64,000 nt of DNA from Pseudoclavibacter chungangensis (GCF_013410545.1 NZ_JACCFV010000001.1:1612001-1676000); one strand, 5' to 3'. Positions 8,053 through 17,332 are shown, counted from the stretch's first letter. Numbers and translations are program-made. The notes: generated by a model from the letters alone, not told the origin.

Positions 8053-9007
8053 CCGGGCGGCGTCCCGACGCCGTCGCGTTGCCCCTCGACAATGGGTCAT
8101 CGACCCCGCCCAGCCGCTTCGAGCGGATGCGCACCCCGAGCCGGCCACGTGACGCATCCTCCCGCGCACCGCTCGCGTGGCCGGGGATCCGGCGACCATG
8201 TCTCGCAGATCGCTCGACCGCGCGTGCCTGCTCGACGGGCGCGCCCGAGGAGGTCGCATCGCTGCGCTTCAGGACGCACTCGATCCGCGATCCCGTCCGT
8301 GGCCCGCCCCGGCCCCTGACCCGCACCCGCACCCGCACCCGCACCCGCACCCGAAGCAGCAGACAGCGGGCGCGCCCGGGTATCCGCCGTCGCGGAAGGC
8401 GAGCGGGTCCTGGCCCGACCGTCGTCGCCCGGGAACCTGCGCGACCAGGACCGCGCCACCGACGCGGCGAGCGGCAGGGCGAGCGCCATCGCGGAGCCGC
8501 GGGAACGCGGGGGAGCTCGACGAACGCACGGTGTGGAGCGAGGCGGGGTCGGCGGGGCGACGGGGACGCTCGTCGCGTGCTCGCTCATCGTCCGCGGTGA
8601 CCGGCCGACCGCTGCGTCCGGACCGGGGCCCCCGCGGCGATGGTGACGAAATCGCCGTTCTCGTCCGGTGGCAGGCCGGAGGCCGGGCGCTCGATCGCGC
8701 GGGGTCGACGGGATCCTCGGAGCTGTCGATCTCGGGGTCGTCGGCATGTGCGGCGACGTCGAGCGAGTGGCCGAGATCCGCGCCGTCCCGCTCCGTCGAA
8801 ATGCCGGGGGCGCCGGGCTCCTGGACGTGGGCGGCGTCTCCGCCGGCCCGTCGGCGTCAGGGCGAACTCGGTCCCGGCTCCCGGTCGATCGGAGCTGCAG
8901 CGACGAGGGAGTTCGTGCGTTCGCCGCGAGTCACCTGCTCGGGCTCGTTCGCTCGCTGGGTCAGGACCGGGCGCATGGCGTCCACGGCGCACGCGACCCC
9001 GCCCATG
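8053..9007 (-). pseudogene. Decayed stretch, possibly an old minus-strand gene with several frameshifts
   Basis: No intact gene fits this 955-bp region. On the minus strand, protein-like pieces with good GC3 occur in successive frames: EPGAPGISTERDGADLG near 8760-8840, then ERPASGLPPDENGDFVTIAA near 8640-8690, then MSEHATSVPVAPPTPP near 8540-8590. This pattern suggests a gene broken by small indels, but I cannot name a family. The repeat at 8321-8350 lies inside. The alternative is plain non-coding GC-rich DNA. Confidence 0.3.
8321..8350 (+). repeat. Five tandem copies of CCGCAC
   Basis: A perfect hexanucleotide repeat of five units lies within the decayed stretch. No flanking gene uses it as an intact coding repeat. 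Confidence 0.8.
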
Positions 9008-9903
9008 TCATCCGGGCGCATCCTGCTCGTCGCGGTAGCGAAGCAGTGCCTCGATGAACTGCTGCTGGGCGGACGACGGCACGAACGCCGTCCGGGTGAT
9101 GAGCATCGCCTGCCGTCGGGCCCAGTCCGCGTCGATCGGATGCACCGTGTCTGGTGCCGCGCGGAGTCGGCGGATCGTGCCGTACGGAATGACCGCGGTG
9201 CCCGCACCGGTGCCGGCAACGGCATGCACCGCATCCAGGGTGGGGAGACGCACCCGGTACGTAGGAGTGACGCCGAGCGCGTGCGCCTGTTCGTCGATGA
9301 GGCGCTGGAGTGGGCTGTGCTCACCGAGCCCGATCATCGGCCCTCGGATAGCTTCCTCGAACGACATCACGCCCCTGTCCCCGCGCGGGGCCCTCGCGAC
9401 GAGGAAGAGTGGATCGGGCCACAGGTCCGTGACCGCCAGGCCGGTCGGATCCGGCACGGAGGAAACGACGCCGAGATCCCCGGCTCCGTCGCGAACACGG
9501 CCGGCCGCCTCGGCGCTCGTGGTCTCGGAGACCGCAACGCGCATGTCCGGAATGCGCGCGAGCGATGCGGCGAGGAACTCCGTGAGCGCGTCGACCGCGG
9601 ACGTGTTGCTGACGACGCGGACGAGCGCCTCGGGGCCGTCCCGGAAGCGCTCCATCGCCCGTTCCAGTGCTCCCGCCTCCCGCAACACCCGCGGGCGTGC
9701 GAACCGAGCGCTTCACCGGCCGTCGTCGGAGTCACCCCGCCGGCACGACGCCGGAGCAGACGCAGGCCGTGACGGTGCTCCATCCCGGCGATCCGTGCGC
9801 TCGCAGACGAAAGCGACAGCCCCACCGCGTGGGCGCCGGAGGTGATCGACCCCGCATCCAACACCGCGACGAACAGCTCCAGGTCCCGCAGGCCGAACCC
9901 CAT
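9008..9903 (-). pseudogene. LysR family transcriptional regulator, frameshifted
   Basis: The N-terminal LysR helix-turn-helix (LRDLELFVAVLDAGSITSG, ASARIAGMEHRHG) is read from the ATG at 9903, down to TPTTAGEALGSHAR. The continuation, expected as a linker helix, is found in another frame (VLREAGALERAMERF). It is followed by a full LysR substrate-binding domain ending in RDEQDAPG at 9008. The frames join at about 9692-9694 in a GC-rich run, consistent with loss of one base. It is therefore a recent pseudogene or a sequencing error. It is divergent from the TauE exporter gene, the usual layout for a LysR regulator and its target. Repaired, it would be about 297 residues, normal for LysR. Confidence 0.82.
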
Positions 9904-10024
9904 CCGCCCGCCCCTTTCGATTCTCCGAAGGCTCCTTCGGATCGTACCAATCGTCGGGGTGCCGCGATCTGGAACCGTGAGGACCACTTACGGGCACGCC
10001 GCCCGCGAGAGGGGGGAGACACGA

Positions 10025-10834
10025 ATGATGTGGGCCGATGGGCAGGACCTGCTCCACGCAGCGACGATCTTCGCGGCTGGCTTCCTCGCGGGAGCGATCA
10101 ACGTCGTCGTCGGAGCCGGCACACTCGTCTCCTTTCCGATTCTCGTGCTGCTCGGGTACCCACCGTTGTCCGCGACCGTGGCGAACACCATCGGGATCGT
10201 TCCGGGGAGCGTGTCGGGGGTGATCGTCTACCGCCACGAGCTGCGCGCGCACCTGCCCCTCGTTCGCACACTCCTGCCCGCCTCGGCCGGCGGTGCAGTC
10301 GTCGGGGCGGTGACGCTCCTGCACCTGTCCGCGGAGGTGTTCACCACGGTCCTTCCGTGGCTGATCGGCGTCGGCACGCTCCTGGTGATCGCGGGCCCGA
10401 CCATCAGGCGCATGATCGTCCGACCCACGACGGACGGCGACGAAGCGCCGTCATCGGTGTTTCCACGTCGGGGCACGAGACTCGCCTCGGTCGCCGGAGC
10501 GTTCCTGCTGGGCGTGTACGGGGGATACTTCAGCGCCGCACAGGGCATCCTCCTGATCGCGTTGCTCGGTGTGACGACGACACTGCTCATGCAGGAACTC
10601 AACGCCCTCAAGAATCTCACCGTCGCCGTCGTGAACGTCATCGCGGCGACGGTGTTCGTCTGCGTTTCGCCGAACCAGATCGAGTGGCCGGTGGTGGCGC
10701 TCGTCGCCGCCGGTTCCACCGCCGGTGGCTGGGTCGGTGGACGCTTTGCGCGCCGTCTGCCGGCCGGTGTGTTCCGCGCGTTCGTCGTCATCGTCGGCGT
10801 CGCGACCGTCGTGGCACTCCTCGTCCGACGTTGA
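10025..10834 (+). CDS. TauE/SafE family sulfite/organosulfonate exporter-like membrane protein
   Basis: The 269-residue product has about eight hydrophobic segments and the family's paired signature: AGAINVVVGAGTLVSFPILVL in the first half and GVYGGYFSAAQGILLIALL in the second. TauE/SafE proteins are thought to export sulfite, sulfonates or related anions. The ATG at 10025 follows a strong GGGGGGAG ribosome-binding site 7 nt upstream; a second ATG follows immediately. It is followed after 31 bp by a hotdog thioesterase gene in the same direction, probably one transcript. The broken LysR gene lies divergently 121 bp upstream and was probably its regulator (inference). Confidence 0.88.
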   Translation: MMWADGQDLLHAATIFAAGFLAGAINVVVGAGTLVSFPILVLLGYPPLSATVANTIGIVPGSVSGVIVYRHELRAHLPLVRTLLPASAGGAVVGAVTLLHLSAEVFTTVLPWLIGVGTLLVIAGPTIRRMIVRPTTDGDEAPSSVFPRRGTRLASVAGAFLLGVYGGYFSAAQGILLIALLGVTTTLLMQELNALKNLTVAVVNVIAATVFVCVSPNQIEWPVVALVAAGSTAGGWVGGRFARRLPAGVFRAFVVIVGVATVVALLVRR

Positions 10835-10865
10835 CGGCACCACTGCACCACCCCAGGAAGGAACC

Positions 10866-11360
10866 ATGACCGATCCCGACACGCCGATCGAGCTTCCCGC
10901 GCTGGAGTACCTGGAGCGGATGCTCGCCGGCACTCTTCGGCCCGAACACCGCACCTCGACGCGGTATCCGACCGCGATCTCGCGCACCCTCGGGTTCCGT
11001 CTGGTCGACATCGGCGAAGGCACCGCCGGCATCCGGACCGACGCCGACACCGCCCGGTTCGGGAACCAGCAGGGCACGATCCATGGCGGCTACCTCGCCG
11101 AGCTGGCCGATGCGACGATCGGCACAGCCTGTTCCACGCTGTTGACCCCCGGTGAATCGTTCACGAGCGTGAATCTGGATGCCACATTCATCAGGCCCGC
11201 CTGGGACGGCGAGCTGATCGCACACGCACACGCGACCCACATCGGCACGACCTTGACGCACTGGTACTGCGAGGTCATCAGGGCCACGGATCGCAAGACG
11301 ATCATGACCGCCACGAGCACCGTGATGCTCCTGCGCGGCGACCGGGCAACCGGCAGGTGA
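10866..11360 (+). CDS. PaaI/YbgC-type hotdog-fold thioesterase
   Basis: The 164-residue product shows the hotdog catalytic region QQGTIHGGYLAELADATIGTA, where the HGG followed by a helix with an acidic residue (ELADA) is typical of PaaI-like acyl-CoA thioesterases. NLDATFIRPAWDGELIAHA is the usual next strand pair. It would hydrolyse an acyl- or aryl-CoA of unknown identity. The ATG at 10866 has an AGGAAGG ribosome-binding site. It sits 31 bp after the TauE-like gene. It is distinct from the true paaI in the phenylacetate cluster at 58228 and shares only the fold. Confidence 0.85.
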   Translation: MTDPDTPIELPALEYLERMLAGTLRPEHRTSTRYPTAISRTLGFRLVDIGEGTAGIRTDADTARFGNQQGTIHGGYLAELADATIGTACSTLLTPGESFTSVNLDATFIRPAWDGELIAHAHATHIGTTLTHWYCEVIRATDRKTIMTATSTVMLLRGDRATGR

Positions 11361-11508
11361 CCGGACCCGGCCGGGCCGGTGACCGACCGGCATGCGTCCC
11401 GAACCCGGTCCGTTTCGGATCGCATCGTCCTCGTACACCGCGGCTCGGGCGGCCGGGTGCGTCCGCCGTTCACGACCACTCCGGGCACGCGTCCTGCTCG
11501 CGGGAAGC

Positions 11509-11547
11509 GAGAAGGCCCCGGAACACCTGGTGTTCCGGGGCCTTCTC
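11509..11547 (-). terminator. Hairpin terminator downstream of tRNA-Leu
   Basis: The arms 11509-11526 and 11530-11547 form an 18-bp perfect stem (GAGAAGGCCCCGGAACAC) with a 3-nt loop. It lies immediately 3' of the minus-strand tRNA, and also downstream of the thioesterase on the plus strand, so it may stop transcription from both sides. Confidence 0.75.
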
Positions 11548-11553
11548 TGTTCG

Positions 11554-11639
11554 TGCGCGAAGGGGGACTTGAACCCCCACGCCCTAATACGGGCACTAGC
11601 ACCTCAAGCTAGCGCGTCTACCAATTCCGCCATCCGCGC
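11554..11639 (-). tRNA. tRNA-Leu (anticodon GAG)
   Basis: The minus strand gives an 86-nt cloverleaf. The acceptor pair is GCGCGGA/TTCGCGC, the D arm contains GGTAGACGCG, and the anticodon stem CTAGC/GCTAG holds a loop with GAG. There is a long class II variable arm, a T arm GGGGGTTCAAGTCCCCC and discriminator A. The long variable arm and the anticodon identify leucine (CUC/CUU). The 3' CCA is not encoded. Confidence 0.95.
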
Positions 11640-11725
11640 GAACGCTGTGCACTGGGCACGAATGAACACTTTACGCATCGTTTCGCCGGATCACCAAATC
11701 CGGGGCCACCCGGGCGCGTCGCGAC

Positions 11726-11731
11726 TACCGT
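11726..11731 (+). promoter_or_regulatory. -10 hexamer of the M20 peptidase gene
   Basis: TACCGT lies 7 nt before the ATG at 11739. The spacing implies a leaderless transcript. Confidence 0.45.
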
Positions 11732-11738
11732 GGGGGCC

Positions 11739-13082
11739 ATGCCCGAGACGACCGAACCGCAGGACCACGCCGCCACGACCGACCTCGAGACGGACCGCAC
11801 GGTCGAGACCACGCGCGACCTCATCCGCATCGACACGACGAACTACGGGGAGGGACGCTCGAAGGGCGAGACCGAGGCCGCCGACTACCTGCGTGCCCGG
11901 CTCGAACGACTCGGCCTGCGCGTCGACACGTTCGAGCCCGAGCCGCGCCGCACGAGCATCGTCGCGCGCGTCGAGGGGCGCGACCGGTCGAAGCCAGCAC
12001 TCGTCGTGCACGGCCACACGGACGTGGTCCCCGCCGACCCGTCCACGTGGAGCGTCGACCCGTTCGCCGCCGAGGTGCGCGACGGCCTGCTGTGGGGGCG
12101 CGGCGCCGTCGACATGAAGAACATGGACGCGATGATCATCACGGCACTCGAGGACATCCTCGGTGCGGGGGAGCAGCCCGAACGGGACCTCGTGATCGCC
12201 TACTTCGCGGACGAGGAGAACGGCGGCGTGTACGGCGCGAACGCGCTCGTGAAGGCGCACCCCGAGTGGTTCGAGGGGGCGACCGAGGCGATCTCCGAGG
12301 TGGGCGGCTACTCGATCACCATCGGCGACTCGCGCGCGTACCTCTTGCAGACCGGCGAGAAGGCGATGATGTGGATCAAGCTCCACGCACGCGGCAACTC
12401 GGCGCACGGCTCGCGCGTCATCCCGGCCGACGACAACGTCGTCACGCGGCTCGCGAAGGCCGTCGCGGAGATCGGCAGCCGCGAGTGGCCCGTCAAGCTC
12501 AACCGGACGACCGAGACGATGGTCGCGGCGATCGCCGAGATCCTCGGCGTCGACCCCGTGCACACCGATCCGGAGACGATCGTCCTCGGCACGGGCAGGA
12601 GCGCCGGGTTCCTCACCGCGAGCCTCCGCACGACGGCGAACCCGACCCGCCTCGACGCGGGCTACAAGCACAACGTCATCCCGGAATCCGCGACCGTCGC
12701 GATCGACGTCCGGCCGTTCCCGGGGGAGGAGGACGCGATCCTCGACGAGATCCGACGCCTCGCGGGCGACGGGATCGAGCTCGAGGTGACGTGGCGCGAC
12801 ATCGGCACCGAGGCGGAGCCCGACAGCCCGCTCATGCGGGCGGCCGCGGCCTCGCTGCACCGGCACGACCCCGGCGCGCCGCTCATCCCGTACTTCCTGC
12901 CCGCCGGGACCGACAACAAGTCGCTCTCGAAGCTCGGCATCACCGGCTACGGATTCGCGCCGCTCAAGCTGCCGGCCGACCTCGACTTCCCCGGCATGTT
13001 CCACGGCGTCGACGAGCGCGTGCCGCTCGACGCGCTCGTGTTCGGCCGTGAGGTGCTGAAGGACTTCCTGCGCACCTACTGA
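11739..13082 (+). CDS. M20/M25/M40 family metallopeptidase (dipeptidase / deacylase)
   Basis: The 447-residue product has the co-catalytic zinc motifs of family M20: [10 protein letters not shown] near residue 90 (His and Asp ligands), GRGAVDMKN near 125 (bridging Asp), FADEENGG near 156 (catalytic Glu with the next Glu as ligand) and a late His in [12 protein letters not shown]. The middle part ([12 protein letters not shown]) begins the dimerisation domain. It is cytoplasmic, with no signal. Family members cleave dipeptides or N-acyl amino acids (carnosinase, DapE, ArgE), and the substrate cannot be told from sequence. Start at ATG 11739, just after a TACCGT -10. In actinobacteria this gene commonly neighbours uppP and mshC, as here. 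Confidence 0.9.
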   Translation: MPETTEPQDHAATTDLETDRTVETTRDLIRIDTTNYGEGRSKGETEAADYLRARLERLGLRVDTFEPEPRRTSIVARVEGRDRSKPALVVHGHTDVVPADPSTWSVDPFAAEVRDGLLWGRGAVDMKNMDAMIITALEDILGAGEQPERDLVIAYFADEENGGVYGANALVKAHPEWFEGATEAISEVGGYSITIGDSRAYLLQTGEKAMMWIKLHARGNSAHGSRVIPADDNVVTRLAKAVAEIGSREWPVKLNRTTETMVAAIAEILGVDPVHTDPETIVLGTGRSAGFLTASLRTTANPTRLDAGYKHNVIPESATVAIDVRPFPGEEDAILDEIRRLAGDGIELEVTWRDIGTEAEPDSPLMRAAAASLHRHDPGAPLIPYFLPAGTDNKSLSKLGITGYGFAPLKLPADLDFPGMFHGVDERVPLDALVFGREVLKDFLRTY

Positions 13083-13138
13083 CCACGCCGTCAGACGACG
13101 CCGCAGCGCCACGCGGCTGCGCGCCGGGCACAGCGCGT

Positions 13139-13199
13139 CGAGAAAGCCGGGTCGTGTCCACCCGATGCGTCATCGGGTGGACACGACCCGGCGTTCTCG
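13139..13199. terminator. Triloop hairpin, 22-bp perfect stem extended by a further 6 bp
   Basis: The arms 13146-13167 and 13171-13192 are perfectly complementary around CGT. Beyond one A/G mismatch, CGAGAA (13139-13144) pairs with TTCTCG (13194-13199). The arm begins GCCGGGTCGTG, like the hairpins at 3118 and 35719, and the rest differs with both arms changed together. It lies 56 bp after the M20 gene and probably terminates it. Confidence 0.75.
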
Positions 13200-13229
13200 C
13201 CGTGCACGGCGTTCCGGGTGGCGTGGCGC

Positions 13230-13235
13230 TACACT
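13230..13235 (+). promoter_or_regulatory. -10 hexamer of uppP
   Basis: TACACT fits the actinobacterial -10 consensus and lies 38 nt before the uppP start, leaving a short leader. No convincing -35 is visible. Confidence 0.4.
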
Positions 13236-13273
13236 CACACGGTTCCGTCCGCCGAGCAGGAAGCAGCGATCGC

Positions 13274-14119
13274 ATGGGCTGGTTCGAAGCCATCATCCTG
13301 GGCCTCGTCCAGGGACTCACAGAGTTCCTGCCGATCTCGTCCTCCGCCCACATCCGCATCGTCGGTGAGTGGATCGGCGTGGACGACCCCGGCGCGACGT
13401 TCACCGCGATCATCCAGATCGGCACCGAGGCCGCCGTGCTCGTGTACTTCTGGAAGGACATCACGCGCATCATCTCGCGCTGGTTCGCCTCCCTCACGAA
13501 GAAGGTCCCGCGGGACGACCCGGACGCTCGCATGGGATGGCTCATCATCATCGGCTCCGTGCCGATCGTCCTGCTCGGGTACTTCCTGCAGTCCCTCATC
13601 CGCGACCAGTTCCGTTCCCTCTGGATCGTCGCGATCTCGCTCATCGTGTTCGGCGTCATCCTGGGCCTCGCCGACATCTTCGGACGCAATGCGAAGAATC
13701 TCGAGAACCTGTCCTGGCGCGACGGCATCGTCTACGGATTCGCGCAGGCGCTCGCGCTCATCCCCGGCGTCTCGCGCTCGGGCGGCACGATCACCGCGGG
13801 GCGGATCATGGGCTACGACCGCCCCTCGGCCGCCCGCTACAGCTTCCTCCTCGCGATCCCCGCCGTCTTCGGATCCGGCCTCTACGAGCTCGCCTCTGCC
13901 CTCACCGACGACGCCTCGACCATGACGGTCGGATGGATCCCGACGATCATCGCGACGATCATCGCGTTCGGTTCGGGCCTCGCCGTCATCGCGTACCTCA
14001 TGCGCTACATCGAGAAGGGCTCGTTCATGCCCTTCGTCCTGTACCGCATCGCGCTCGGGACGCTCATCATCGTGCTGCTCGCGCTCGGCGTGATGCAGCC
14101 GCTCGGTGGCGCCGCGTGA
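13274..14119 (+). CDS. uppP: Undecaprenyl-diphosphate phosphatase UppP (BacA)
   Basis: The 281-residue integral membrane protein recycles undecaprenyl diphosphate to the monophosphate carrier used in peptidoglycan synthesis and gives bacitracin tolerance. Both signature motifs are present: [20 protein letters not shown] near residue 10-29, containing the catalytic Glu and the SSSAH stretch, and [18 protein letters not shown] near residue 160-177 with the PGxSRSG motif. About eight hydrophobic segments are visible. Start at ATG 13274. The length is typical. mshC follows 44 bp later with its own -10 hexamer. Confidence 0.96.
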   Translation: MGWFEAIILGLVQGLTEFLPISSSAHIRIVGEWIGVDDPGATFTAIIQIGTEAAVLVYFWKDITRIISRWFASLTKKVPRDDPDARMGWLIIIGSVPIVLLGYFLQSLIRDQFRSLWIVAISLIVFGVILGLADIFGRNAKNLENLSWRDGIVYGFAQALALIPGVSRSGGTITAGRIMGYDRPSAARYSFLLAIPAVFGSGLYELASALTDDASTMTVGWIPTIIATIIAFGSGLAVIAYLMRYIEKGSFMPFVLYRIALGTLIIVLLALGVMQPLGGAA

Positions 14120-14151
14120 CGCGAGCGGCGTCCGGCCCGCACGGCCGCGGA

Positions 14152-14157
14152 TAGGCT
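14152..14157 (+). promoter_or_regulatory. -10 hexamer of mshC
   Basis: TAGGCT lies 6 nt before the GTG at 14164. The spacing implies a leaderless transcript. Confidence 0.45.
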
Positions 14158-14163
14158 GGTGCG

Positions 14164-15444
14164 GTGAAGTCAGTCGCGTCCTGGCCCGCTCCCGAGATCC
14201 CTCGGATCGGCGGTACCGGCATCCCCGTGTCCCTCTTCGACAGTTCGACCGGTGAGGTCGTCCCCGTGCAACCGGACGCGCACGCCACGCTCTACGTCTG
14301 CGGCATCACCCCCTACGACGCGACCCACCTCGGCCACGCGGCCACCTATCTCGCGTTCGACACGCTCGGTCGCGCATGGCGCGACGCGGGCATCGAGGTG
14401 AGCTACAGCCAGAACATCACCGATGTCGACGATCCGCTCCTCGAGCGCGCGACCGCGACGGGCGTCGACTGGGAGGACCTCGCGCAATCGCAGACCGACC
14501 TCTTCAGGTCCGACATGGCGGCGCTCCGGGTCATCCCGCCCGACCACTACGTGCGGGTGCAGGACGTCGTCGACGAGACCGCCGAGGCGGTCGGCCGCAT
14601 GCTCGAGGAGGGCACCGCCTACCGGGTACCGATCACCGCGGACGCCGACCCCGCACCGCTCGACGCGGGCGACGGCGACGTCTACTTCGACGTCGAGGCG
14701 GCGCAGCGACTCACGAGCTGGCGGCTCGGCTCGGTGTCGCGTTTCGACGCGGAGCACATGGCGTCCGCCTTCGTCGAGTTCGGCGGCGACCCGGACCGGC
14801 CCGGCAAGCGCGGACGTCTCGACCCCCTGCTCTGGCGCGCCGCACGTGCGGGGGAGCCCTCGTGGCCGACCCCGATCGGCCGGGGTCGCCCCGGCTGGCA
14901 CGTCGAGTGCTCGGTCATCGCGACGGGCACACTCGGGACGGGCATCACGGTGCAGGGCGGGGGACGCGATCTGCGCTTCCCGCACCACGAGTTCTCCGCC
15001 GCCCACGCGACGGCGATCACGCACGAGACCTTCGCCCACCACTTCGCGCACGCCGGGCTCGTCGCCTACGACGGCGAGAAGATGTCGAAGTCGCTCGGCA
15101 ATCTCGTGCTCGTGTCGAAGCTCACTGCCGAGGGGCACGATCCCGCCGCGATCCGTCTCGCGATCCTGTCGAACCACTACCGCGACGACTGGTCGTGGAG
15201 CGACGAACTGCTCGACCGGGCCGAGGAGCGTCTCGCTCGTTGGCGCGCGCACGCCGCGACGGTCGCGGTCGACGACGCCGCGTCGGCGCAGGCCGACTCA
15301 CCTCTCGTCACGCGCATCCGGCGAGCCGTCGCGAACGACCTCGACACGCCGACCGCGGTCGCCGTCGTCGACGAGTGGGCCGCGGGCGACGCGGATCCGG
15401 CCGTCCCCGGGATCGTCGACGCCCTGCTCGGCATCACGCTCTGA
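14164..15444 (+). CDS. mshC: Cysteine--1-D-myo-inosityl 2-amino-2-deoxy-alpha-D-glucopyranoside ligase MshC
   Basis: The 426-residue product is a CysS-like enzyme that joins cysteine to GlcN-inositol with ATP, the third step of mycothiol synthesis. It has the class I synthetase motifs THLGHA (HIGH-like, residues 54-59) and EKMSKSLGN (KMSKS). The zinc-binding pattern is also present: Cys46 in LYVCGITPYD, the Cys in GWHVECSVI and the His residues in FPHHEFSAAHA. It lacks the anticodon-binding C-terminal domain of true CysS, as expected for MshC. GTG 14164 lies 6 nt after a TAGGCT -10. Its presence strongly indicates an actinobacterium that makes mycothiol. The other msh genes are not in the window. 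Confidence 0.95.
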   Translation: MKSVASWPAPEIPRIGGTGIPVSLFDSSTGEVVPVQPDAHATLYVCGITPYDATHLGHAATYLAFDTLGRAWRDAGIEVSYSQNITDVDDPLLERATATGVDWEDLAQSQTDLFRSDMAALRVIPPDHYVRVQDVVDETAEAVGRMLEEGTAYRVPITADADPAPLDAGDGDVYFDVEAAQRLTSWRLGSVSRFDAEHMASAFVEFGGDPDRPGKRGRLDPLLWRAARAGEPSWPTPIGRGRPGWHVECSVIATGTLGTGITVQGGGRDLRFPHHEFSAAHATAITHETFAHHFAHAGLVAYDGEKMSKSLGNLVLVSKLTAEGHDPAAIRLAILSNHYRDDWSWSDELLDRAEERLARWRAHAATVAVDDAASAQADSPLVTRIRRAVANDLDTPTAVAVVDEWAAGDADPAVPGIVDALLGITL

Positions 15445-15674
15445 CGGGTCCGCAGCCGGTCGTGTGAGGGGATGACGTGAGTGGCCGGCTGGAGTCGGTC
15501 GCCGACGTGCGGCCCCTCGCGCGTGCCCTGTGGACGGCATTTTCGAGTGAGAAATGAAGCGCCGCGCGGATCCGTCGCATCACGCGCCCCGGTCATGTCA
15601 TGCGCGTGATTCAGCGCGCGGCCCGACGAGGGCCGAAGAGCTTCCTGGGGCGCCACGCCACTTGCCCTACCGGA

Positions 15675-15691
15675 AAGTGATATCTAGACTT
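15675..15691. promoter_or_regulatory. Candidate operator AAGTGATATCTAGACTT
   Basis: This AT-rich imperfect inverted repeat (AAGT ... ACTT around GATATCTAG) stands out in the GC-rich background, just upstream of a membrane protein/HTH gene pair. The HTH protein of that pair may bind it (inference). It overlaps the most upstream plausible start codon of the membrane protein. Confidence 0.4.
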
Positions 15692-16195
15692 GCCGACACG
15701 GAAAGCAACCTCGAGCATGTCGGCGGTCAGCCCGAGCGTCCCCGCGCGGCTGCGGCTCGCGAGACACTCAGGCAGCTTCAGGACGATCGGTCACGACTGG
15801 CTTCCCGAGTAGTGACGCCATGGTGGTATCACCCGGCGTTGGCGGCGATCGTTGCCGGTCTTGTCGGTTCACCATCGCTTTCCGGCGCAGTTGCGATCTG
15901 GATCGTCGCGATCGGAGTCGTGTCGCTGCCGCTCCTCACGATCACCTACAGCCGTCTCTACGGGGTCTCGACAACGCAACCCGCTGGTCCCCGCAGCACG
16001 CGCCTGCTGCTGACCATCCTCACGATCCTCGTCGCCGCATTGGCGAGCAATCTCGCGATCACGCACCTCGCGGCCTCGGCGTGGTGGGGGCTCATCCCCG
16101 CCGTCGTCGCGTTCGTGTCGACGATCGTGCTCGGACGCAGCTACGACGACGCACTCCGGGACGAGCTGCGCGGAACGACGGAGCGAGCCGGATGA
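15677..16195 (+). CDS. Hypothetical membrane protein paired with a winged-helix regulator
   Basis: About 172 residues. After a hydrophilic helical N-terminus (RAAAARETLRQLQDDRSRLASRV) come VTPWWYHPALAAIVAGLVG and further hydrophobic segments ending at about residue 160, with about four membrane spans. No enzymatic motif is visible. Proteins of this shape commonly precede a small HTH gene in actinobacteria; the role is unknown. The start is uncertain. The in-frame GTG at 15677 is used here. An ATG at 15717 with a GGAAAG upstream lies one frame off, so a 1-nt deletion near the true start is possible. The stop overlaps the next start as ATGA, so the two genes are translationally coupled. Confidence 0.6.
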   Translation: MISRLADTESNLEHVGGQPERPRAAAARETLRQLQDDRSRLASRVVTPWWYHPALAAIVAGLVGSPSLSGAVAIWIVAIGVVSLPLLTITYSRLYGVSTTQPAGPRSTRLLLTILTILVAALASNLAITHLAASAWWGLIPAVVAFVSTIVLGRSYDDALRDELRGTTERAG

Positions 16196-16500
16196 CGTCA
16201 GCCGTCCAACCCGCTTTCAACGACCTGATTCACTCACCCGTGCGACTCCGCATATGTGGCCTGCTGCGACGAGTCGCGGAACTCGAGTTCTCCGTCGTAC
16301 GAGATACCTTGGAATTGAACGACGCGAATCTGTCGAAGAACCTGAAAGTGCTCGCCCAGGCGGATCTGATCACCCTCCGCAAGGAGCCTTCACCGTCCAG
16401 GAACGACTCCCGTCGTCTCACGTGGATCGGTCTCACCGATGCCGGAAGGTCCGCACTCGAAGGACATCTCCGAGCCCTCGCGATGATCGCGGCGGAGTAG
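16192..16500 (+). CDS. Small winged helix-turn-helix transcriptional regulator (HTH_34/MarR-like)
   Basis: The 102-residue product is a single winged-helix domain: IHSPVRLRICGLLRRVAELEFSVVRD, then LNDANLSKNLKVLAQADLI (helix 3 recognition region) and TWIGLTDAGRSALEGHL. It resembles the one-domain regulators related to ArsR/MarR that dimerise and bind short palindromes. It overlaps the upstream membrane protein by 4 bp. It probably represses its own operon through the AT-rich element at 15675-15691 (inference). No cysteine or metal ligand pattern is seen, so the signal is unknown. Confidence 0.85.
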   Translation: MTSAVQPAFNDLIHSPVRLRICGLLRRVAELEFSVVRDTLELNDANLSKNLKVLAQADLITLRKEPSPSRNDSRRLTWIGLTDAGRSALEGHLRALAMIAAE

Positions 16501-17332
16501 ACGCGGCGGTGATGCTGCGTGGGACCGGATCACCGGCGGTGAGAATTCTCGAGAGTAGATCGCGGGAGATACGCAGCCTGAGTTACCGGATCGGTCGCCA
16601 CCCGCGTTCGCGGGCGCCTGGATCCAGGGTGGCTCGTGGCTTCGCGCTCCGTGTCCTCCGGAGCGTGTGCACGCATCAGCCTGTTTGCATTCGCCCTCGT
16701 GGTGCATTCGCTCGACGACCGGAACTGTTCGAGCACCCGACCATCGATGCGCGTGCCCGGCTCACGTCGCGATTCACGGTCCTTCCACTCGAAGTACTCC
16801 CTGCGTCCGGGATTCGCAAGCTCGCGATTCCGGGGCGGAGATCCACCGGTCGACCGCCTCACGCGGGAACGTAGGGCAATGCGCGTCGGAAGAGTCGTTC
16901 ATGAGTACTTCGGTCACGTCCGAAGCATCCGAACGAAAGCAGCCGGCGATCCGACGCAGGATGACGAACGGCGAAGATCCGAACGTACCGGTGCCGATTG
17001 CACCGGGGCGGGCTCGGGCAGTCGAGCGCAGGGTCGAACTCGACGCCGACCGACGCGCAGGACCGCCGACACGGGCTCACGGGCCGAGTTCAGCGAATGG
17101 CCCAGCGTCGAGTCGAGTCACGCCCTGATTGCACCTTGCTGCACATGGACGAGCGGGCGCGCGGAGGTGTCGACGTCGATGAACGATGTCGCCGTTCCGT
17201 CAGCACGTGGCCGCCAGAAGGTCGCCGACCTCGGACGAACACCGATCGAGCCCGCCGAACCCCATGCGACGACACGGCTGCCCGCGCTGCACAGATGACG
17301 GAACGATCAACACTCCCGTTTCGACAGCACCC
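16501..17332. other. Gene-poor stretch of 832 bp
   Basis: I see no supported gene. Several frames stay open, but their composition is unlike the neighbours and no domain is recognisable. The local base composition is less GC-rich and the third-position bias disappears. It could be eroded coding DNA or an insertion remnant. No inverted terminal repeats were found. Confidence 0.4.

Noticed and set aside
11691..13112. 473-residue frame antisense to the M20 peptidase gene
   Set aside because: Composition is Arg/Val/Asp-rich with no domain. The plus-strand frame carries all M20 metal motifs.
16636..17298. 220-codon plus-strand frame in the 16.5-17.3 kb gap
   Set aside because: The composition and codon bias differ from the neighbours, no domain is visible and no ribosome-binding site precedes it.
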